DNA of 64,000 nt from Trichobilharzia regenti. Taxonomy: Eukaryota > Platyhelminthes > Trematoda > Strigeidida > Schistosomatidae. This document shows, in pieces, positions 19,392 to 30,260 of the stretch; the stretch's first letter is position 1, and each line of letters begins with the position of its first letter. The position numbers and the translations under genes were made by a program. The stretch spans positions 89,436,984-89,500,983 of the forward strand of contig OX235265.1 in assembly GCA_944472135.2 (NCBI GenBank), in the 5' to 3' direction. Below the pieces are notes generated by a model. The model was not told the origin of the DNA. It ran no database searches and saw only the letters and a program-made list of their open reading frames with translations.

Positions 19392-19850
19392 GAGTGTTGG
19401 TTTGAAGGGATTTGATTAATTTCAAGACTGATCAAGAACTGACTTAGGTTAGAGAGCCACTGGAAATAACCCGGGAGCACTGGGCAACTGTTTCGTCGTT
19501 GTTTCGGACCCTCCAGCCATACTCACTGATGAGCAGATCAGGGATCGAACCTAGAACCTTCAGGTTAATAGGTGAGCTCGTTGACCATTCAGTCAATGGA
19601 ATGGAATTTAATCGTTCATGAATTCCAATATCTATCAGTTTGCGATGTATAGCGCAACCGCTAGCCAATGTCATCGGCGTGTATTTGTCCTTGCCCCAAA
19701 CTGGCGGACCTCACTGGTGAAGACTGCTCAAAGAAGTCGCCTTGTAACCTGAAGATTTTGGAGTCGATCCCTGGAGTTTGGGTCACAGATGCGTACTGAT
19801 GAGGAATGACGAACTAGGACGAAACAAATTTTTAGCAGCCTCTCGATTTA
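19392..19850. repeat. Two diverged hammerhead repeats head to head
   Basis: A minus copy occupies 19392-19700: tail, TTTCGTC, tRNA-like block, GAATTCCAATATC leader. A plus 3' half follows at 19735-19850 (CCTTGTAACCTGAAG, CGTACTGATGAGGAATGACG, AACTAGGACGAAAC). Both cores are damaged. Confidence 0.65.
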
Positions 19851-20020
19851 GGCTGATGTATAATTAAAATTAAAGGAGAGCGATTTCCATCAGTTTCAAG
19901 TCAGTAATATATACATTTAAACAAGAAAATCTTTTTGAATACGTGAAATATTATTATGATTAAATTTGCATGTATATATTTATATAATGCATTAAACATT
20001 GTTATTATTTGGTGAATGGT

Positions 20021-20470
20021 GACTAGCAGTGAGATCCAGACATCGTCAAGACACCTCTGTTAGGAGCCGACATGGCAGCATAGGCGGAACATTTCAGTCT
20101 AATATAATCAATCATCGATCAATAAAAAATAGGCTTAGACAAGCAATGACTGATACCCATTACCCAACAACCACTCTCATGGCATCACTGGCTCAGTGGA
20201 TAACACTTCAGTGTTTGGGACAATGAGTACAGGGTTCGAGTCTCAGGGGGAACACCATCACACACTGACTCACTCACTGGGGAAAGTGGGTACATACAGG
20301 CGACGAGTCCTACATAGGACGAAGCACACATCCTGGTTTCCACTGCTAGTCACCATCCACCAGATAAACATCATGCTAATCTTCAGATATCGTCGAGGAG
20401 CTCGTACTAGAAGCTGATATGCCAACAGAGGCTGGATATTTTGATCCGGTCAGTCAACGAAGAAAAATCA
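20021..20470 (+). repeat. Smalpha-like element, partial tandem
   Basis: The unit-end motif CAGACATCGTCAAG...GCCGACATGG (20036-20075) recurs as CAGATATCGTCGAGG...GCTGATATGCC (20382-20422), a spacing of about 346 bp, as in a tandem satellite-type repeat. Between them: GGCTCAGTGGATAACACTTC and GGTTCGAGTCTC (tRNA-like), then GGTACATACAGGCGACGAG, TCCTACATAGGACGAAGCAC and TTTCCACTGCTAGTCACC. The hammerhead core is GCGACGA with GAAG instead of GAAA, so it is inactive. Confidence 0.75.
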
Positions 20471-20578
20471 AAATTGACTTGAACAAATTATTATTATCAT
20501 TTGTGAAATATTCTTTACATAATAACTATTAATTTTAAATATGGTTAATTTTCCTTTCTAATATTCTTTCTCTTCTAG

Positions 20579-20615
20579 AAGAGTTCATCCACTGTTTTAC
20601 ACGACAGTCGTATGA
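20579..20615 (+). CDS. Candidate terminal exon of a plus-strand gene
   Basis: A very strong acceptor (TTTCTAATATTCTTTCTCTT then CTAG) ends at 20578. Entered in phase 2 from the exon at 7393 or 17016, it encodes RVHPLFYTTVV and a TGA at 20613-20615. Entered in phase 0 it would instead read KSSSTVLHDSRMKNLVKENR and on to a TAG at 20663-20665. AATAAA signals follow at 20806-20811 and near 20905. The gene would converge tail-to-tail on the minus-strand gene ending at 21028. Confidence 0.4.
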
Positions 20616-20805
20616 AGAACCTCGTAAAAGAAAATCGGTCAGTTAAAGTATTTGGTTCCTGCTAGTGAAACGCGAAAAGACGCAAAGTACTTAGAAGCCT
20701 AATGAACTAGGTATATACACAGAAGAAAAAAGATAGATAATTTCTGCCAAAACTTTAAAGATTTTTAAATTATGCAGGCAGCTTTACACAGATAAACAAC
20801 AGAAA

Positions 20806-20811
20806 AATAAA
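20806..20811 (+). terminator. Candidate poly(A) signal
   Basis: AATAAA about 190 bp after the candidate terminal exon at 20579. Significance depends on that exon being real. Confidence 0.35.
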
Positions 20812-21027
20812 TTAAGCCAATTTTAAGAGATACATTGAAGCAGTATGCAGCATAGCTGTCTGTCTACCCGGTAGGCAGATATCATTGCACTAAATCATAA
20901 GCATCACAATAAAGTCATCATTGTTAATCAAGGGGTTGTTCAACACAGTAGTCGTCATGAGTTTACAGTGTAAAGTAGGCAGGTGAATTTGTGAGTGTAT
21001 GCCTGTGAGGATAACATATAAGATTAT

Positions 21028-21873
21028 TTACACAAAACTAGTTTGGAAATAAGGCGATCTTTCAGAATTAGCTCTTTGCAATAAAGGTTTACGTAATAAC
21101 GATTCATTAGTTTCACTGGTTTCTGGATCAGTATTTTTTGATATTTTTAAGTTATCATTTGTCTGTTGAACATTTTCTTTTAATAATAGTGTAGTTTTTG
21201 TTTTGTTAAAGTGAACCTTACTACTGTTATTATTATTATTTTCATGGTTCGAATTCGTCACATGCGATTTACCTGAATGATCTCGTTTCAGTGTAGGAGT
21301 GACAGCGTTAACTGCATTCGTAATACATACTGCGTTGTTTAGTGAAGCATTCAAGTGTGGAATTTTTATCAATCGTGTATCTATAGTTTGGTAGACACTT
21401 TGTGAATAAGTATCATTAGGTGACGTCTTCTGGAGTGATGTCTTTGCCGGTATACTTCCAGTATTGTTAAGATTAACTTGCATGTAGGTGTGATTTTTGC
21501 CTAGTGAATGTGGCGGCTGAGACGGTGGTGGGGACCATGAGTTCACTGAATTGACTGGTTTAATCAGTGTACATTTCTGTTCGTGGAATAATGAATCTTC
21601 TACTGGGATTCGACATTGAAGTGTTCTAGTTAGTGGAGAGTGAATAGCAGTTCCGTGTAAGTGATTATTAGTCGGTCCAGGATTCGATGGAACAAAGGCT
21701 GTATAATTGTTTAACAGAGTTGATGAACTAGGAACTTTCATATTTTCAAGGGAAATATCATAAGATGCTTCATTTGAGTTATGTTCCATTGGATGGTGAT
21801 ATATCATTTCTTTCGCGTAATAATCAGGATTTTGATGGACATGATGAATGTTTACAGGAAATGTATTGAAAGT
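21028..21873 (-). CDS. Terminal exon of a single-pass membrane protein: cytoplasmic tail with PDZ-type end
   Basis: On the minus strand a good acceptor (CCTTTTTTAATTTTTTAG) precedes base 21873. The frame is open from there through 281 codons to TAA at 21028-21030. It begins TFNTFPVNIHHVHQNPDYYA. The sequence is hydrophilic, rich in Ser, Thr, Asn and Pro, with PPPSQPP, a poly-Asn run (NHENNNNNSS) and several tyrosines (NPDYYAKEM). It ends RANSERSPYFQTSFV: the -S-x-V terminus fits a class I PDZ ligand. It resembles no retroelement protein. The exon enters in phase 0, exactly the phase in which the exon at 26940-27031 ends. Together with the transmembrane exon at 33981 it forms the C-terminus of a type I-like receptor or adhesion protein. 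The family was not recognised. Confidence 0.75.
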   Translation of the reverse strand, partial: TFNTFPVNIHHVHQNPDYYAKEMIYHHPMEHNSNEASYDISLENMKVPSSSTLLNNYTAFVPSNPGPTNNHLHGTAIHSPLTRTLQCRIPVEDSLFHEQKCTLIKPVNSVNSWSPPPSQPPHSLGKNHTYMQVNLNNTGSIPAKTSLQKTSPNDTYSQSVYQTIDTRLIKIPHLNASLNNAVCITNAVNAVTPTLKRDHSGKSHVTNSNHENNNNNSSKVHFNKTKTTLLLKENVQQTNDNLKISKNTDPETSETNESLLRKPLLQRANSERSPYFQTSFV

Positions 21874-22017
21874 CTAAAAAATTAAAAAAGGTGTAAAAGA
21901 TATCATCGTCTAACTCATATTTAGAAACAGTAAGAACAATATTAGACACTAGTAGCATTTCCTCGGTGGAATATTATTATGAGTTTCACTAATAGTTGTC
22001 TTCGTTTCATGTTCAAG

Positions 22018-22235
22018 ACGAGATGGTCAGAAAGGATCAGTTACAAAGGAGCTCTGATAAACAATTGGCCTAAAAATATGCGAATCGAAATGGAGATATA
22101 TTAGACATTCACTAAGGAGACTGTTGAATGGCATCCCACGAAAGGCAGACCCTTGTGTAGAATGGGAATGCTAAAAGACGAATTGGCGGTCAGAGGTTGG
22201 CGTGGAGGAGATTATGTGAAGAGGAGATAAAAGTT
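22018..22235 (+). mobile_element. RTE-type LINE remnant
   Basis: AAATGGAGATATATTAGACA, CATTCACTAAGGAG, GAATGGCATCCCACGAAAGG and GGCGTGGAGGAGATTATGTG follow the RTE C-terminal order RWRWIxHxLRR / WNPxGKRR / WRRxxExE. It is highly diverged. It lies in the last intron of the minus-strand host gene. Confidence 0.55.
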
Positions 22236-23550
22236 ATATCTTATTAGTTATATCTTCCGACCTTACCTGGTCATCTCATATCCAAATGATTTCGAAGAAA
22301 GTGTTTCGTCTAACCTACTACATTAGGAAACTCAGACTAACTGGAGTCACTCAACCTCTGCTTTCACAATTTGTCAACTCTCGTATCCTACCTATTCTAC
22401 TTTACTGTTCCCCGTTAGTCTTTCCTGGGTTACTGAAAAAGGATTATACCATCCTGAGAAGGATGTTGAAGGTAGTTAGTAGGACTAGCGGTGTAAAACT
22501 CAGTCAGCTCGTCACAACATTAGTGGATAAGCATCTGAATACATGTGAGAAATGGTCTAAAACCATACTCTCTGACTGCCAACACCCCCTCTATTCCCAA
22601 CTCTCTCCTTGCATCTCATCAGGTAGAACCAGAAATCAGTACAAAATAATATATGCTCGTACAACCAAGTATAGGAACTCAACGATACCATATTTGGCCC
22701 GTGTTCTAAGTGACAGAGACAATGTTAGGCGTGAAACCTATGACTTGCTTTGTTGTTAATAACATAATTTTGGCCCTTGTTATTTCCCCCTTACACTCTC
22801 TTATTTGTACTCTATAGTGAACAACCTTCTTAAACATACTTAGCTGCTTAAAATCATTATCATTGGCTTACATTTTTATTCTTTATTCTATTCCTCCTTT
22901 ATACATCTACTGGGTCCGACTGTATTATCACTATGATTATTAAAAATTGTCCCGTCATTAACCATCATGTAACATTAGTTTTGTGGTTGTTCTTTGTTCG
23001 GCACTATTTAACTGACAATCTTGTTTGTTATTGCCACTATCCACATCTTAAAAAATTTTGTATTATGCATGATTCCTCACACTACCACTACAAACAACCG
23101 CATTAGTGCTGACAATAAAAAAAAACACAACCTGAAATGTTTATCTTATGATTGCTTAGTGTTGTTCAATCAAATTAACTGATCATCTTAGCTATAAACA
23201 TTTTTTTAAGAACATCTCATAATTTCCCGTATGATTATAGCTGTTACTGTTCACCACGCATACTCATATCGTAGCTTCCACTAACCAATACTGAAATATT
23301 TTTTCATTATTTGTGTTTATCTTCCTTTTTACTTGGTATTTTTATTGCATTTTTTTGTTATTTCTGTGTTTCTTTTTGGTTTTTTGTTGTTATTGTTTTT
23401 TTTTTTTTTTAAATATTTTATTTTTTTTATAATACTCCTTTTAAATGTATGATGAAATTAGATGCAATATTGTAGATATGTGCTGAAAATTCCACACTGT
23501 ACCACAAGTACTGTTTCTGGAATAAAGCGAAATTGTTATTGTTATTGTTA
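22236..23550 (+). mobile_element. CR1/SR1-like LINE 3' end
   Basis: The C-terminal pol segment (22286-22759) reads MISKKVFRLTYYIRKLRLTG, FVNSRILPILLYCSPLVFPG and LLKKDYTILRRMLKVVSRTS, then ends YDLLCC. This is the post-RT region of CR1-like LINEs, which align as 'ILPxLLYCxPxxFPGLL'. A 0.8-kb AT-rich 3' UTR follows, with AATAAA near 23520 and a terminal (TTATTG)n repeat at 23535-23552, a CR1-style short-repeat tail. The 5' part is lost. A minus-strand relative lies at 47120-48105. Confidence 0.75.
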
Positions 23551-24155
23551 AAGTCGCTAGGGTCCAAGGCATCTGTAGCTCTGATACCCTAGAAGAAGAA
23601 CTACACTTCTTCATACAAAACGGATATCAACCAAGTTTCATAAACGAAAACATCAAACAGAAAATCCAAAAGCAAGAGACACCATCCGTGTCAAAAAAGA
23701 TACTTTACATGAACCTCGACTTCCAAGGTGACCTACTCAGTGATATACTTAAGAGAAGAATTTCCACTCCTTTAGCCAGAACTTTCTTCGCAGCAACATT
23801 GAAAGTAGTGTTCGCCAGTCTCTCGCTGATCTGCAGAAGCCCAGAAGACAAAATCTGGCACCTGATCACTTCTATGTGTATATATCAGTTGACCTGTTGC
23901 TGTGGAGCCAAGTACATTGGTCGTTCGATGTGCATTCTGTCAAAAAGGGTCAAAGAACACTATCCAGCGTGGTTGCAGAAAGGATGTAGTGGCCGTATAT
24001 AGAGTGCAATCTCAACAATCGCCTCCTTCAAAGTTATCTACAAAGTGAAGAGCAACCTGCCAAAGGCAATACGTTTCCGTCTTCTTTGCAATGCAGAAGC
24101 CCTAGCCATTCAGTTGGAAGAACCAGAACTATGCATAAAAAAGAAAATTATTTAA
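23551..24155 (+). pseudogene. Best-preserved Penelope-like element ORF: RT thumb to GIY-YIG, one stop
   Basis: From 23551 the frame is open for 149 codons, has a single TAG at 24000-24002, and continues in the same frame to TAA at 24153-24155. Order: thumb (RVQGICSSDTLEEELHFFIQ), linker with KILYMNLDFQGDLLSDILKR, then the GIY-YIG endonuclease with CIYQLTCCCGAKYIGR, SKRVKEHYPAWLQKG, ASFKVIYKVKSNLPKAIRFR and the usual end LCNAEALAIQLEEPELCIKK. GIY-YIG enzymes of PLEs nick target DNA to prime reverse transcription. The RT palm is missing, so the copy cannot be autonomous, but its reading frame is much better kept than in the other PLEs here. It is joined directly to a LINE (TTATTG)n tail. A related copy is at 56940. 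Confidence 0.8.
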
Positions 24156-24610
24156 CTACTCATACAACTACTCATGGTAACAACTCTGTTGATCTGACTT
24201 GGCTCTTGCTTTTTTGTTCGTTTTTCTAACTACTTAATACTCTTACGTTAATCCGTATTTTATTTTGTTTCCATATTCAACCTGAGCACAACTTTTGCAT
24301 CAAATTATTCATGTTATTACACAACCCTTCTTTAACAATCGCTTGTGATAACTCATCACTTTTGCTACTACCCTCCTATATCAACATCTAATTCCTCTGC
24401 ATACTTTTTGTATTACGTAACTCCACCCAAAACTGTCTAATTCTCACCTGTTTAGTTAAATTAACCATAACCAATGGTATTTTTGTTTAAAAAACTTGAT
24501 GTACACATACAAGCAAAGCAACCCATATATATTTGTGGTTGTACAGCTAAGAAAATAAATTCGCAGAAAAGCAAATCTTCTCTGAACTACTGATCTTCTC
24601 TTTATTCGGA
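24156..24610 (+). mobile_element. 3' UTR of the Penelope-like element
   Basis: Its last part (GTTGTACAGCTAAGAAAATAA and GAACTACTGATCTTCTC) is shared with 57895-57975 after the related PLE, which marks the 3' limit of the family. Confidence 0.55.
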
Positions 24611-24724
24611 ATCATGGAGCACAGAAGAGCATGAAATGAAGGTGGGCTGTTGAAGTACTAGGTTCCACTCAAAATCCAGGGGAATAATATATTACATCAT
24701 GTGAGTAATAGTCTGTTAACTCAA

Positions 24725-24965
24725 AGCTTCGGTAGTTCGATGGCAGAATGCTAGCTAACCACCTATGTGGTACAGGATTCGATTCCTGGCCGATGCACTC
24801 TTAAACCTCACTTAGTTCGCTAGCCAGCAGTAAGCTTGGGAAAAGAGGGGTGTTTGGGGGCAGGGTTAACTATGCAACACTGTAAAAAATAATATCACTT
24901 CTACTGGAACTTCAAAGCTTGAAGGCCTAGGTTTCATTTGTGACACAAAAGAATGAAGAAAGCTT
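24725..24965 (+). repeat. SINE-like repeat (family B), diverged
   Basis: GATGGCAGAATGCTAGCTAA, GGATTCGATTCCTGGCCGAT, then a loosely kept body and the tail GAAGGCCTAGGTTTCA and AAAAGAATGAAG. Confidence 0.6.
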
Positions 24966-25079
24966 AAGACTCCCCCCATATAGTCTCACCATCTGTTATT
25001 AATCTATTAACTTTGTTGATAAATACCTCCCTATTATGATAGCATAAACAGATTTTGTATTTGTTAGGAGGGCAGTCCT

Positions 25080-25790
25080 CTTCGTCCTCCTCAATGGCTT
25101 TGAAACCTTGTCATTGACAGTGGAAGACATGAAAAGGCTGGCTAGTTGTCTTTGATCATAGATGTCTGCCTTCTATCTCCCGTTTGAAATGGTATAATAG
25201 GATGAGCAATATTGAGGTTAGGTGAAGAGAGATAGGTAAAGAGTGAAAATCATTGGACAAGGATATGAAGTTACATTGATTGCGATGGTTAGTATATGTG
25301 TTACGCATACCTAGCCTAGCCGTCACCCTCCTCAACGGACAATGTTAGCTGACATAGGGTCAGGTTGGAAAAGAGCCAGTGGTGGTCAAAAGAAAACATG
25401 GCTTCATCAGTCAATGAAATCCACAACGGTTAGTTTAAGCCACGTCAAGAGGTGTAGAACGACTCCTAGTTGGGGTCTTGGAACGGTGAACACTATTGGC
25501 TGGAGACAATTGGTGATATGGCCCAAAATCGTTCTCAATGACAGTGCAGATGCATCCACTCCTTGTGACTTATAACACCCAATCAAACTATATTGCTCTT
25601 GGATATTACTATTCTTTTTTGCCTCATATCTCTGTTTACTTGCCTCTATTTTGCGTTTCATTTTACTTTCTTCCTTTGCTTTGTGTGCTGAGTGAAGTGT
25701 GGCGACCTGAAATGCTGCACATCTGTGCAAAGTTCTATGTTGAAACCAGTCAGTCAGTCAGTCAGTGTATAAGTTATGGAATCTAGAATA
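25080..25790 (+). mobile_element. SR2-type LINE 3' fragment
   Basis: ETLSLTVEDMKRLASCL-like coding at the 5' side, then (frame 25342-25575) GSGWKRASGGQKKTWLHQSM, PSWGLGTVNTIGWRQLVIWP, aligning with GTGWKRRRGGQSMTWRRGMK and LPGWGPRDSSNRWLETLSDM of the copy at 10785. There are frame breaks upstream of 25340. A short (AGTC)n run lies near 25750. Confidence 0.7.
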
Positions 25791-26177
25791 TCACCGAACA
25801 AATGCTAACGGACTTTTACTTTGGCATTCACTGAATTTTATCAGCCAAGTAGCATAGATAAAAATCATTTGTGTTATTTCATAGAATCCATAATTGGTAG
25901 TGGCAGGTATCAATTAATTTTGAATTCGAGTTTTTGGAACTGGTCTGAATCCCTAGTTGAAAGATGCAAATTCTCAGTTGAACAACATGCATATATAGTG
26001 TCTTAATGTAGAATCGTTTCACATAGTAGTTTTACTCAGCATGGCTAGTGTAGTTGCGTTCAATTCTCATTTGTCTATTTCTAAATTAAATTTTCCACTA
26101 AAATAAATTTATCCTAAAAATAGTAGCATGATTTTTAACCATTTATGTAGTTATATAACAATACTGCATGTTCTGAA

Positions 26178-26719
26178 TGGACACTAGTTAGTAACTAGTG
26201 TAATATGTCTTGTCCTGTATTTGGTGCACACGGAATTCTATCAGTCACGTTGGAAATGTGGCCACCATCAAACTAGGGGGCTCAACACCACGGTGCACTT
26301 TGAAAAGTCTTCACCAAACAAAGAACTACACACATATACTATTCACTGACTGGCGTCAAATCGAAAATATCCATTACACTGCTACAGGAGGTCGATCGCG
26401 AGCTTGAATAGCTCAGTGGTGCTAACGTCTCTGACTGCAGCCCTACTGGGTAACGCGGGTTCGAATCTCAGGAGGGAAATGAGTTCCTTCGAGGCTGAAG
26501 ATACGCCTTGGTGACTGGTGAGCATCAACTTGAACAAAACCTAGGTCAAGCAAGGCTTCCTGTGGCAGATTACCTCTAATCATTTAATATCATCAGATCA
26601 ATGCACACCGTGATGGTGAGCAACTTAGTGGCCCGGTGGCCGCATTGCAAACCTGATTGATAGAATCCAGTCTGCACCAAATAGAGGACTAGACACACCG
26701 CACTAGTTACTAGTGTCCA
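26178..26719. mobile_element. Foldback repeat with about 120-bp inverted arms and a tRNA-like core
   Basis: The left arm (26178-26308) begins TGGACACTAGTTAGTAACTA. The right arm (about 26598-26719) ends CACTAGTTACTAGTGTCCA. Read in reverse, the right arm follows the left arm along its length, including TATTTGGTGCA, GATTCTATC, TGTGGCCACC and CACGGTGCA. The centre holds a tRNA-like segment (26398-26475) with AATAGCTCAGTGGTGCTAAC and GGTTCGAATCTC. No transposase was found. The same termini occur at 46720-47118, 48840-49395 and 54565-55010, some with the central part inverted. Confidence 0.75.
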
Positions 26720-26939
26720 ATCTATGGTGAGTGCCAACTAGCATGAAGCCTAGGTCAGCAGGCTGGGCTTCCTGCCGATTGCCTCCGACTATCTAATAAT
26801 GAGTGTACATGTACAAACTCCTAGACAAAAGTTTCTCTTTACCGACATAAACACTTGAGTGTAATAAGGTTGCTTTTGATGCTCAACTATCGACCAAAAC
26901 TAGAACGTTTAATAAAATTCAAGGGTATCTTATCCATAC

Positions 26940-27031
26940 CATTGTTTTAGAGGGTGTTGAACCTGTTGAACATGCACTTTTCATTCCAATAGTATTGTCA
27001 TTTTGATTATTCTGTTCTTCTTTCATAAACT
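26940..27031 (-). CDS. Internal exon of the membrane-protein gene
   Basis: On the minus strand the acceptor TTTTACATTACAG precedes 27031 and the donor ATG/GTATGG follows 26940. The 92 nt complete a codon begun by the previous exon (G+AG) and then encode FMKEEQNNQNDNTIGMKSAC and STGSTPSKTM with no stop, ending in phase 0. Both phases match the neighbouring exons at 33981 and 21873. This mutual fit is the main evidence that all belong to one gene. It would lie in the cytoplasmic part just after the transmembrane helix. Confidence 0.7.
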
Positions 27032-27394
27032 CTGTAATGTAAAACAAAAACAAACAAAAATACTGATTTGTTTAAAACAAAATGAAAAGTGAATGTTTTC
27101 ACTTAAAAAAACACGTTGGTTTTGAAGAACCGAATTCCCGCAATTGAAAAGACAGACTAAGTAGGCTTTTCATATTCTTTATGGATTTATTCTTCAGGTA
27201 CATGGGTAACTAAACCACTCTATTTGAAGGAAAGAAGTTTATCTCAGAAATTCTGATTTACACTTTAAACTGAGATATTTATGAAAACAATATCCTTTGT
27301 TGATGGCTAGCAATACCATCCAGAATGTGCATTTCATCCTCTTTTTGGGACTTGTCATTTGACTGATGGCTTTTTCATTGAGAATAACACCAAG

Positions 27395-28595
27395 TATTCA
27401 TCGTTTCGGCATTTGACAACGTTCACCGTGAAGTAATTTGGAAACTACTCGAGTACTACGGAGTACAGTGACCCAAATATTCATCAACCTTATTCAACAG
27501 CTGTACGACAACGGAACATGTCAAGTGATCCCCAGCGGAAAACTCAGTGAGGCGTTTGGAGTAAACACAGGAGTCAGACAGGGAGGTGCTTATTATCACC
27601 AATGATATTCCTAATTGTGGTGGACTGAGTGGAATATGCGTCAAACAGTGGGAAACGAGAAGGCAGGGATATCCTGGACCGACGTGAAGAACCTAGAAGA
27701 CCTGGATTTCGCGCGTGGATGATATATGCTTGATGTCACACAAAATCGAGGACTGACAAGTGAAAACGGACAAACTGGTCGAAGAGGCAGTCAGCGAAGA
27801 CAGGACTCCAGGTGAACACAGACAAGACGGAGGCTATGAAGATAACCGACTTACAACAACAGCAGCAACATCCAGGCCAATTACCATCAACGGGGGGATT
27901 TGAAAGAGGTTACTTCATTCACTCACTTATCTAGAGAGCATTGTCTCAACTACAGGAGAAACGGACGAGAATGTCAAATCGAGCGAGAAGGAAAACACAT
28001 CCATCAGCCTGAAACCAATCTGGAAAACCAATCTTTGTCACTCAGCCAGCATCACCAACAAAATTCGGTATTTTTAATACAAACGTGGTCAAGTCAGTCA
28101 GTTCTTCTATACGGGTCAGAAACTTGGAGGGCGGGTCACAAAGAATATTTCCAACAGCCTGTTGCAGACCTTTATCAACCAGCAGCTGTCTTCGCTGGAT
28201 CAATACTGAAGATCAGATGGCCGGGCTGGAAGGAATCACCAACAAGATACTGTGGAAAGAAACGAAACAAGAACCAATCGCCTCCCAATAGATATGCAGG
28301 AGAAAGTGAGGATGGGTTGAACATTCGCTGAGGAGGCCGGTGGGTGTCATCGCACTCGCGTCAGGCCATTGCTCGAATGGAGTGGAACTAGGTCGAAAGG
28401 GAAGCGGTGAGTGGGACTTCAGTGAAAGGGTGACATGGGGAGATCGTGTGAAGAGGGGTTGAAAGAGTATAGACTAACATGGATGCAAGTGAAAAGTACA
28501 GCAGAAGGAAGACAGAAGTGGCAAGTGGAGACGTGGAGTTGAAGCCCTATGTTCCACTAGGAAACCAAGGGAACAATAATAATAATATAATTCAT
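27395..28595 (+). mobile_element. RTE-type LINE, 5'-truncated and frameshifted
   Basis: Fragments of RT: AFDNVHREVIWKLLEYYGV, then a SGVRQG-like region, LDFAR...VDDICL at the catalytic box (disrupted by an insertion), then GSETWRAGHKEYFQQ and SILKIRWPGWKESPT from the post-RT part, and the WNxKGKR/WRRSCEEG end. The tail reads GAAGCCCTATGTTCCACTAG, GAAACCAAGGGAACAATAAT. It lies in the intron between the exons at 33981 and 27031. Confidence 0.8.
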
Positions 28596-29079
28596 CGTTT
28601 GAGGCTTCACTAGGTCACTGGGTCACTAAATAACATTCTATTGACTTTAAGGTATTGTCAGAGCATTTTCTATCAAGAGCTGACATGTAAATCAAGACAG
28701 ATTATTATAGTTCAATAAAATTAACCAACGTGAACAATTCAGAAGTTTCAATAGAAGACCATATTCACTGATTTTCAGTATGGAACCAGTGAAGGTTATT
28801 ACTGATAAAGATCAGTAGTAGTCATTTGGAAATGCTTTCAGTGACGCAGGCGCTAAGTCTCCCACCCATATAGATGAATTGAATAAGCCTTTGAGTTTGT
28901 ATGACATTAGACATAAATCATATGCGAATTGCCGATCTTTTAGACTATTTTTTTCGGTCTAACGTATTTCTATCTTATTGTTCCCCACAGTTTTCTGTAT
29001 AATCTAGTTCACTGCCGTTCGGAATATCATCGGTGATTGTAGACAGACAGCCTTATGTTACTCCTGTCTTCAATTTCCT
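28596..29079. other. No recognisable gene or repeat
   Basis: Intronic-looking AT-rich sequence. Nothing recognised. Confidence 0.45.
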
Positions 29080-30135
29080 TTAAATGTTTCACTGAGTTTT
29101 CTGTCCAAGATCATTTGAGATCCAGCATTGTCATGTAGCTGTTGAATGAAGTTGACAAAGACTTGGAGCAATCTATAGTGTTGAAGTAGTTCCTAAATTA
29201 CTTCTAAGTCAACGCTGCCTATTCGAAGTCGATGAATTTGAGGTAGAGGTTTGACTGCCATTCTACGATTTGTTCGATGACGATGCGTAGAGTTGCGATT
29301 CAATCAGCACTCCTTGCCAGCTTTTAGTAGTTTGATCGCACACAGGATTTCGGCTTTCTTTGGCGTTCAGTTTTGTGCATGCTGTTGCTAATATTTCTGG
29401 AGGAGTTGCAGGTGACGGTAAACTCAAGAGTCCTTTGAAACGATCAGCCCATTGTTTTATTTGTGTCTCCTCTTTTGTTTAACATCTTTTATTGGTTCCA
29501 TCATCTGAGTTGATCTCTTCCCTAGTAGAGACTCGGTTATCTGATATGATGTCCTGAGGTCTGTTTTACCTGCAGCCAGCCTGTTCTACTTCACTTGTGT
29601 CAGAGTTGTGTCTTTTGTCTTTCCTAGCTCTCTTCTTCACTTCTTTGTTCTGTGTAGTATACTCTGAACTCAGTTTGTTTCTCTGTTGTCCGTCTTCTCA
29701 ATGAATGATCTTTTCTCTCACTATCCTCCTCTCCTCTGTTCTATTAGCTTCCAGGTATCCGTCAAGAGCCATTCCTTGTCGTGTCTCCTCTTTCCTCATA
29801 AAGCGGTTAAACATGTTCCCCTAAGCATCACATTCAGAGAGCTGTAATGGTCTTCCACACAGCTTTCCCCAGTGATAACACGTAGTGTCTCTGACTTTTT
29901 TCTGACCTGATCTGATCTGTAGTAAAGGTAGCTGATTGAGTGCTGAACTTGAATTTTGGCCAGTCTTCAGTTGTTCTGAAGGCTTTCAGTATGACTTTAA
30001 AGGTTCCTGGAACTGGAAAATGGTTTGATTTCACATCTGATTCCCTTCTCGACTTTGTATTCAGCAGACCGCGTCTATACTCTCTTGAGATTGAGATGTA
30101 ATCCGTAGATTGAAACCCGAAAGTGAAGCAACAAG
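29080..30135 (-). mobile_element. RTE-type LINE, minus-strand fragment from endonuclease-RT linker to early RT
   Basis: Minus-strand reading gives the linker (a DSRLLNTKSRREAEV-like start, KKSQRHYVLS, a long charged region, QWADRFKGLLSLPSPATPP-like wording near 29430), then LLKAGKE and a RT fragment ending near FVNFIQQLHDNAGSQMILDR. A segment between motif 1 and motif A is deleted. There are many stops and frameshifts. Confidence 0.7.
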
Positions 30136-30159
30136 TTCAGCTCCCGAGTATAACATAGA

Positions 30160-30260
30160 GGTCATGTTACGAGGAAATAAAAACTTGTATTCAGTTGTGG
30201 AATCAGTGGAGATGTGATACTAAAGCTCTAAGTTCCACTAGGAAATCAGGGGTTTGAATA
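30160..30260 (+). mobile_element. RTE LINE tail fragment
   Basis: GATACTAAAGCTCTAAGTTC then CACTAGGAAATCAGGGG matches the RTE 3' end wording. Confidence 0.5.

Noticed and set aside
27318..27390. Hammerhead-like remnant on the minus strand
   Set aside because: GATGAAATGC and AAGTCCCAAAAAGAGG resemble the Smalpha core order, but CTGANGA is lost and helix II no longer pairs; too weak to list as a ribozyme.
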